Below, piece by piece: positions 59,126 through 64,000 of a DNA stretch of 64,000 bases. Numbering within the stretch: the stretch's first letter is position 1; each line of letters starts with the position of its first letter. The notes beneath the pieces are model-generated. The model was not told where the DNA came from. It saw nothing but the letters and a program-made list of their open reading frames with translations, and made no database searches. A program made the translations under genes and the position numbers. The stretch spans positions 62,001 to 126,000 of the forward strand of contig CAYRUO010000006.1 in the NCBI GenBank assembly GCA_964427505.1, read 5' to 3'. Source of the stretch: Thermanaerothrix sp034436175. Its GTDB lineage: Bacteria > Chloroflexota > Anaerolineae > Anaerolineales > Anaerolineaceae.

Positions 59126-60169
59126 ATGGTAAAAGCATCATCCCGGTGGACCAATCTTGCCTTTCAACTTCTGGCCATTGTTTTAGCGCTGGCGTTTACC
59201 TCTTTAGTGATGATATTGGCGAAGGCGGATCCCCTAGAGGCCTATCGCAACATTGTTGTCGGTTCAGTAGGATCTGTCAATAAATTTAGTGATGTTCTTG
59301 TGGCCTGGGTGCCGCTTTTACTCGCAACATCAGGGCTTCTGGTGACCTATACGGCGGGGTTGTGGAACATCGGCGTTGAAGGTCAAATCACATTAGGGGC
59401 AATCTTTACCACGTGGGCGTTACGGGTGCTTCAAGACAGCACGCTTTCCCCCGGATTGATTATCGTGATCGGGTTTCTGAGCGGGGCGCTGGGGGGAATG
59501 CTGTGGGCAAGCGTGGTGGCGTTCCTCAAGATTTACGGCGGCGTCAATGAGATTTTCGGTGGTTTGGGCATGAATTTCGTCGCCACAGCCCTGACCATTT
59601 GGTTGATCTTTGGCCCCTGGAAGCGCCCTGGGATCGGCTCGATGAGCGGCACCGAGCCCTTTAAAGAAGCCCTATGGCTACCTACGTTCACGGGATTGCG
59701 TATTAGTCCCTGGTCGCTGGTGGTGGGAATCGTGGGCATTGCAGTGATTTATCTTCTATTACAAGGCACCTATTTCGGTTTGAAGTTGAAAGCCGTGGGG
59801 CGTAACCGGCGGGCGGCATTTTTGCTCGGAATACCTACGACTCAATACATGTGGGCGGCCTTTCTATTATGCGGCCTTTTTGCCGGGTTAGCCGGTGCAG
59901 TGCAAGTCTTGGGGGTCTACCATCGCCTGATTCCTTCGATTTCGTCAGGATATGGATTTTTAGGGATGTTGGTGGCAATGCTGATCAACTATCAGCCCAC
60001 TTGGGCCGCCCCGGTGGCCTTGTTCTTCGCTGCGCTCAACATCGGTAGCATCCAATTGCCGATTGTGATGAAATTAGACTCGACCCTTTCCGGGGTGTTG
60101 CAGGGCGCGCTGGTGTTAGCGGTGCTGCTTATGGACGGCGTCCGTCAACGTATTTTGCGACGACGATAA
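59126..60169 (+). CDS. Second importer, permease 1
   Basis: A 347-residue membrane protein of the BPD_transp_2 family with about nine hydrophobic segments. It has the N-terminal LAKADPLEAYRNIVVGSVGS, the AGLWNIGVEGQITLGAI motif and the LKAVGRNRRAAFLLGI coupling loop. It follows the ATPase after 15 nt and pairs with the next permease. Confidence 0.88.
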   Translation: MVKASSRWTNLAFQLLAIVLALAFTSLVMILAKADPLEAYRNIVVGSVGSVNKFSDVLVAWVPLLLATSGLLVTYTAGLWNIGVEGQITLGAIFTTWALRVLQDSTLSPGLIIVIGFLSGALGGMLWASVVAFLKIYGGVNEIFGGLGMNFVATALTIWLIFGPWKRPGIGSMSGTEPFKEALWLPTFTGLRISPWSLVVGIVGIAVIYLLLQGTYFGLKLKAVGRNRRAAFLLGIPTTQYMWAAFLLCGLFAGLAGAVQVLGVYHRLIPSISSGYGFLGMLVAMLINYQPTWAAPVALFFAALNIGSIQLPIVMKLDSTLSGVLQGALVLAVLLMDGVRQRILRRR

Positions 60170-60179
60170 AGGAGGGCGC

Positions 60180-61175
60180 ATGGATACCGCGTTGGTCATT
60201 GGGATTGCAGGTATTCTGGCTTCGGCCGCACCAATTGTGTTCGCGGCAATCGGTGAAACGATCATTGAACGCGCCGGAGTGATCAATCTCTCTGTTAACG
60301 GAGCCATCCTATTAACCGCCATGGCAGGATTTGCGGTGGCCGTGACCACCGGGAGCGTGGTATTGGGACTGTTGACCGGGGCTGTGATCGGAGCGCTTGT
60401 GGCTCTGGTGGTGGCTTTTGCCAGCATTACGCTCAAACAATCACAGGTTGCCGTTGGGTTTGTGTTGGCGCTGTTGTGCCGCGATTTGGCTTATTTTTTA
60501 GGTAACCCTTACATGGGACTTTCTGGTCCGCGTTTGCCCCATTTACCCATTCCGGGATTGGCGAATATCCCTGTGTTGGGGACCATTTTCTTCCAGCATG
60601 ACCTTATGACCTATTTGAGTTTCGTGCTGATTGTCTTGGCATATATCTATATCTTCCGTACTCGTCCGGGGCTGATGTTACAAGGGATCGGAGAACGCCC
60701 CGCGGCTGCCTATGTGCGAGGCGCAAATGTCAATTTACTCCGTTACGTTTACACCGTAGTGGGCGGTGCGTTGATTGGATTGGCCGGCCCAATGTATTCA
60801 CTCAGCGTCAAGGCCGGGTGGAAGGGAACGATCTCCGGCCTGGACGGGATCGGTTGGATCGCACTCGCGCTAACCATCTTTGGCGGCTGGAACCCGCTAC
60901 GCGCCGCCTTGGGGGCATACTTCTTTGCCTTTTTGCAGTGGCTGGGACTTGTGCTACAGCCCAGTCTCCCCAATATTCCTTCCCAAGTGCTTCAAGTTGC
61001 GCCCTTCCCCTTGATGATTTTGACCCTCTTGCTGGTCAACGTAGGTAATGCGGAGTGGGTAGATCGAACACTGGCGGGGTTGCCTGAACAGACCCGTCAC
61101 GCGATTGCCCGCATCTTACGTGCGATGCGCACCTCGCCTCCGGCAGCGCTGGGTGTGCCCTTTGAAAAAGAGTGA
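60180..61175 (+). CDS. Second importer, permease 2
   Basis: A 331-residue membrane protein of the same family. Features are GETIIERAGVINLSVNGAILL near the N-terminus, FRTRPGLMLQGIGERPAAAYVRG as coupling loop and about nine helices. The AAGGAGGG ribosome-binding site lies just upstream of ATG 60180. It completes the second nucleoside-type importer. Confidence 0.88.
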   Translation: MDTALVIGIAGILASAAPIVFAAIGETIIERAGVINLSVNGAILLTAMAGFAVAVTTGSVVLGLLTGAVIGALVALVVAFASITLKQSQVAVGFVLALLCRDLAYFLGNPYMGLSGPRLPHLPIPGLANIPVLGTIFFQHDLMTYLSFVLIVLAYIYIFRTRPGLMLQGIGERPAAAYVRGANVNLLRYVYTVVGGALIGLAGPMYSLSVKAGWKGTISGLDGIGWIALALTIFGGWNPLRAALGAYFFAFLQWLGLVLQPSLPNIPSQVLQVAPFPLMILTLLLVNVGNAEWVDRTLAGLPEQTRHAIARILRAMRTSPPAALGVPFEKE

Positions 61176-61205
61176 GCATAACTATTCCTTTGTAAGGAGA
61201 TACTC

Positions 61206-62459
61206 ATGGGAAATTTTGTCGGTTATCGCTGTTCGCTGTGTGGCACAGACTACCAACCTGATCAAGTCACGTATACCTGCCCGAAAGACGGGGGTAACCT
61301 GGATGTCCTTCTCGACTATGCGGGTATCAAGAACCGCTTTCAGGTCAATGATATTACCAGCCGAAAAGATTACTCAATATGGCGCTATTTGCCCTTGCTA
61401 CCGGTTGAGGATCCCGGCGGTGAGGGAACACCGCTGCGTATGGTAGGGTGGACGCCGGTCTATACCCCCCAACGCTTAGCCCGGGAATTGGGAATCAAGA
61501 CCTTATGGGTAAAGGATGAAGGGCGCAATCCGACTGCTTCGTTCAAGGACCGCGCCAGTGCCGTTGTGGTGGCTCGAGCACGCCAGATTCAGGCTGACGT
61601 GGTGGTAACGGCCTCTACGGGGAATGCTGGGGCTGCATTGGCGGGAATGGCTGCAGCGATTGGGCAGAAAGCGGTGATTTTCGCGCCCAAGACTGCCCCT
61701 CCGGCGAAAGTAGCCCAACTGCTGGTGTTTGGAGCGCAGGTTATCTTGGTTGATGGTAATTATGACCAAGCTTTTGATCTGACCATCCAGGCGAGCCAGG
61801 AATTTGGTTGGTATTGCCGCAACACCGGATATAACCCCTTTACCGCCGAGGGCAAGAAGACGGCAGCCTTGGAGATTTGGGAGCAGGTTATTCTCAACAT
61901 ACGCCCCGGCTCGCGACCTTTGTGTGTATTTGTTTCCGTCGGAGATGGGAATATCATCTCTGGAATACACAAAGGGTTTAAGGATTTGTTGGCACTGGGT
62001 TGGTTGGAGCAAATGCCGCGCATTTTCGGAGTGCAATCCGAGGGTTCGGCGGCGGTAGCGAATGCTTATTTCAAGGGCACCGAAGTGATCGAGCCCGTAT
62101 CGGCTCAAACCATTGCCGATAGCATCTCGGTTGATCTGCCGCGCGATGGGGTGCGGGCAGTGCGTGCGGCGCGCCAGACCAATGGTGCATATATCACGGT
62201 GCCCGATGGTGAGATTTTGAAAGCGATTGCTGATTTAGGGCGGGTGGGCATCTTTGCCGAGCCGGCGGGGGCGACAGCCTATGCCGGACTAAAGAAAGCA
62301 TTACAACAAGGATTGATCACCCCAGATGATCCGGTTCTGGTGCTCAACACCGGGAGCGGCCTCAAAGATGTGCGCGCGGCGATGCAAGCCGTCAAAGAAG
62401 CGCCGATCATTGAGCCAACCCTTGCGGCGCTCAAAACCCATCTAAAACAGATGGCATGA
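61206..62459 (+). CDS. Threonine-synthase-like PLP enzyme of the purine cluster
   Basis: A 417-residue fold-type II PLP enzyme with a short N-terminal zinc-ribbon segment (YRCSLCGTDY, then CPKDGG). The Schiff-base Lys is in NPTASFKDRASA and the phosphate-binding loop is TASTGNAGAAL; NTGSGLKD closes the active site. It belongs to the ThrC group but differs from the copy at 3057-4226. Its position directly after the importer, in a purine-type locus where E. coli has the fold-type II enzyme YgeX (2,3-diaminopropionate ammonia-lyase), suggests a lyase or beta-replacement on a purine-derived amino acid. A second threonine synthase remains possible. Confidence 0.8.
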   Translation: MGNFVGYRCSLCGTDYQPDQVTYTCPKDGGNLDVLLDYAGIKNRFQVNDITSRKDYSIWRYLPLLPVEDPGGEGTPLRMVGWTPVYTPQRLARELGIKTLWVKDEGRNPTASFKDRASAVVVARARQIQADVVVTASTGNAGAALAGMAAAIGQKAVIFAPKTAPPAKVAQLLVFGAQVILVDGNYDQAFDLTIQASQEFGWYCRNTGYNPFTAEGKKTAALEIWEQVILNIRPGSRPLCVFVSVGDGNIISGIHKGFKDLLALGWLEQMPRIFGVQSEGSAAVANAYFKGTEVIEPVSAQTIADSISVDLPRDGVRAVRAARQTNGAYITVPDGEILKAIADLGRVGIFAEPAGATAYAGLKKALQQGLITPDDPVLVLNTGSGLKDVRAAMQAVKEAPIIEPTLAALKTHLKQMA

Positions 62460-63421
62460 GAGTTATGGAAACACCTACATTCTCGATCGTGGTGCCAGTT
62501 TACAATGAAGAGGGCTGTTTAGATGAACTCTATCGCCGCGTTGTGGCGGTGATGGAGAGTACGGGTGAGCCCTGGGAACTGGTGCTGGTGGACGACGGCT
62601 CACGTGATCGTTCCACCGAGATCATCAAACGCTTAGCAGAGCAGGACCGGCGCGTGCGGCCGATCATTTTTGCGCGCAACTTTGGTCATCAGATCGCAGT
62701 GACCGCCGGCTTGGACTACAGCCGCGGGCAAGCCGTGGTGATCATTGACGCCGATTTGCAGGATCCGCCCGAGGTGATTCTCGACCTTATTGCCAAATGG
62801 CGCGAGGGTTATGAGGTGGTGTATGCCGTGCGTACCGAGCGCGAGGGTGAAACGTGGTTCAAGAAATTCACCGCAGCGGCGTTTTATCGGCTGATTTACC
62901 GCATCACCGATGTCAAGATCCCGGTAGATACGGGAGACTTCCGCCTAATGGATCGCAAAGTGGTGGATGTCTTAAGCCGCATGCGTGAGCACCACCGCTT
63001 TTTACGTGGTATGTCCGCTTGGGTGGGGTTTCGTCAGATCGGCGTGCCTTACAAACGGGCTCCTCGCTACGCGGGCGAAACTAAATATCCTTTGCGCAAG
63101 ATGTTGCGTCTCGCGCTCAATGCGATCACCAGTTTTTCCTATTTCCCACTCCAATTAGCGACCTATATTGGGTTTGCCGCGGCCGGCTTGGCGATTGTTG
63201 CGATCCCTGTGGTGATCATCTTGCGCGCTTTGCAGCCCCAGGCCTTCTTTGGCCAAGCCTCCACGCTGATTGCGGTGTTGTTCCTAGGTGGGGTGCAGTT
63301 GATCTCACTGGGAATTTTGGGTGAGTATGTAGGTCGTATTTACGATGAAGTCAAAGGGCGTCCGCTTTACGTCGTGCGTGAAGCGCCCTCTGATGATCAA
63401 ACCCTAGCGAAAAAACCATAA
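62456..63421 (+). CDS. Family 2 glycosyltransferase (DPM/GtrB type)
   Basis: A 321-residue GT2 enzyme. The N-terminal FSIVVPVYNEEGCLDELYRR, LVDDGSRDRS and the catalytic DxD in IIDADLQDPPEVI are typical. Two membrane helices follow at the C-terminus (about 225-250 and 262-290), as in enzymes that charge polyprenyl phosphate with a sugar. The start overlaps the PLP gene by 4 nt. It has no obvious link to purine breakdown and may be an insertion into the gene order. Confidence 0.86.
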   Translation: MRVMETPTFSIVVPVYNEEGCLDELYRRVVAVMESTGEPWELVLVDDGSRDRSTEIIKRLAEQDRRVRPIIFARNFGHQIAVTAGLDYSRGQAVVIIDADLQDPPEVILDLIAKWREGYEVVYAVRTEREGETWFKKFTAAAFYRLIYRITDVKIPVDTGDFRLMDRKVVDVLSRMREHHRFLRGMSAWVGFRQIGVPYKRAPRYAGETKYPLRKMLRLALNAITSFSYFPLQLATYIGFAAAGLAIVAIPVVIILRALQPQAFFGQASTLIAVLFLGGVQLISLGILGEYVGRIYDEVKGRPLYVVREAPSDDQTLAKKP

Positions 63422-63444
63422 ATCAAGAAGAGGAGTGTGTAACG

Positions 63445-64000
63445 ATGGCAAAAATTGACTTAACGGTCATTCCTGAGCGGCGCGAGCGAACCATTCAACG
63501 CGTCCGGGAGCGCAATATCATTATCCCTACCTTTGCCCAGATGAAGAATCCTGATTTGATCCCTGCGCGGATTAAAGAAGAACTGCGCAACATTGGGTTG
63601 TGGGATGTTCACCCCCGTAATCTCTTCCGCATCACTTGGAAGAATGAGCCGGTACCTTTTGGGGGCGGTTTCGGTCCAGTCAATATACTGGAATTCCCCA
63701 GCAGTTTGACCGGCGTGCCGGCGCGCATCATCGGTTTGGTGGGCAAGTGGTTCCCTACCGGTGCGCATAAAGTAGGAGCGGCGTTTGGGTGTCTGGTGCC
63801 GCGGTTGGTGACCGGGCAGTTTGACCCCACAACGCAGAAAGCCGTGTGGCCCTCAACCGGCAATTACTGCCGCGGTGGTGCATATGATTCGGCGTTATTG
63901 GCCTGCGATTCTATTGCCATCCTGCCCGAAGGAATGAGCAAAGAGCGCTTCGAGTGGCTGTCGAAGATCGCCAGCGAGGTCATTGCTACTCCTGGCAGCG
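63445..64000 (+). CDS. PLP-dependent enzyme (tryptophan-synthase-beta-like), truncated by window edge
   Basis: The first 185 codons of a fold-type II PLP enzyme are visible and the frame stays open to the end. GAGGAG precedes ATG 63445. The likely Schiff-base Lys is in GKWFPTGAHKVGAAFG and a phosphate-binding-like WPSTGNYCRGGAYDS follows. It resembles proteins annotated as PLP-dependent protein subunit beta or cysteine-synthase-like. Being the third enzyme gene behind the second importer, it is a further candidate for diaminopropionate or related amino-acid breakdown. Confidence 0.8.
   Translation, partial: MAKIDLTVIPERRERTIQRVRERNIIIPTFAQMKNPDLIPARIKEELRNIGLWDVHPRNLFRITWKNEPVPFGGGFGPVNILEFPSSLTGVPARIIGLVGKWFPTGAHKVGAAFGCLVPRLVTGQFDPTTQKAVWPSTGNYCRGGAYDSALLACDSIAILPEGMSKERFEWLSKIASEVIATPGS

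Noticed and set aside
1..64000. CRISPR arrays, transposons, prophage or integrative elements
   Set aside because: No regularly spaced repeats, transposase, integrase or phage structural genes were found in either strand.

Overview
The window looks like chromosomal DNA from a Chloroflexota bacterium, probably of the class Anaerolineae. This is an inference from gene content: SP/TP-rich lipoproteins, an NBR1-type Ig lipoprotein, two BMP-type nucleoside importers, a UMF1-family MFS protein and a GC-leaning housekeeping set. I cannot test it by similarity search. I see no tRNA, rRNA, CRISPR array, insertion sequence, integrase or prophage gene. Genes are tightly packed. The only gene-free stretch longer than 300 bases is 33105-33561, which holds a 6S RNA and two promoters.

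Layout. 1-8655: miaB with a catalytically degenerate SDR and an AAC(3)-type acetyltransferase, a threonine synthase on the other strand, then a GAF-PAS histidine kinase, a degenerate metallo-beta-lactamase-fold protein, an asparaginase and endonuclease III. 8739-26866: a strong sigma-70-type promoter, a leader of about 130 nt and an 18-gene, 18-kb co-directional operon closed by a hairpin. 26888-33104 (minus strand): OsmC, a two-domain thioredoxin-fold oxidoreductase, a zinc ribbon, an ECF sigma/anti-sigma pair, tsaD, a pentaheme cytochrome lipoprotein, rsfS and thpR. 33281-33460: 6S RNA. 33562-47740: FHA protein, AI-2E-family permease, queG, three secreted or anchored envelope proteins, an MFS protein, uvrA, a sugar epimerase and UDP-glucose dehydrogenase. 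47954 to the end: folD and a second catabolic cluster.

The most interesting region is 8907-26821. It encodes a BMP-type ABC importer (lipoprotein, double ATPase, two permeases), three divergent nucleoside hydrolases, an ADP-ribosylglycohydrolase-family protein, an MTA/SAH-type deaminase, five PfkB-fold proteins, a TrpF-like TIM barrel without its catalytic Cys, a BtpA/SgcQ-type TIM barrel, a double-SIS sugar isomerase and a YjbQ protein. Two of the PfkB-fold proteins have GAGN in place of the catalytic GAGD. My reading is import of nucleosides, probably including modified ones, then base deamination, N-glycosidic cleavage, sugar phosphorylation, isomerisation and perhaps C-C cleavage or Amadori-like rearrangement. 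No nucleoside phosphorylase, deoxyribose aldolase or dedicated regulator is present, so the sugar branch appears to be a non-standard route.

The second cluster (48844-64000) combines an 8-oxoguanine-type deaminase, adenine deaminase, a GntR/UTRA regulator with a candidate palindromic operator, two carbamoyltransferase-family enzymes (one PyrB-like, one YgeW-like), carbamate kinase, a second BMP-type ABC importer, a threonine-synthase-like enzyme, a family 2 glycosyltransferase and a second PLP enzyme cut by the window edge. It resembles the purine-catabolism loci of enterobacteria and gut anaerobes, where ureido groups are converted to carbamoyl phosphate and then ATP. The two clusters could together cover both the sugar and the base of imported nucleosides. 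Both importers share a gene order and a perfect stem-loop between the lipoprotein and ATPase genes.
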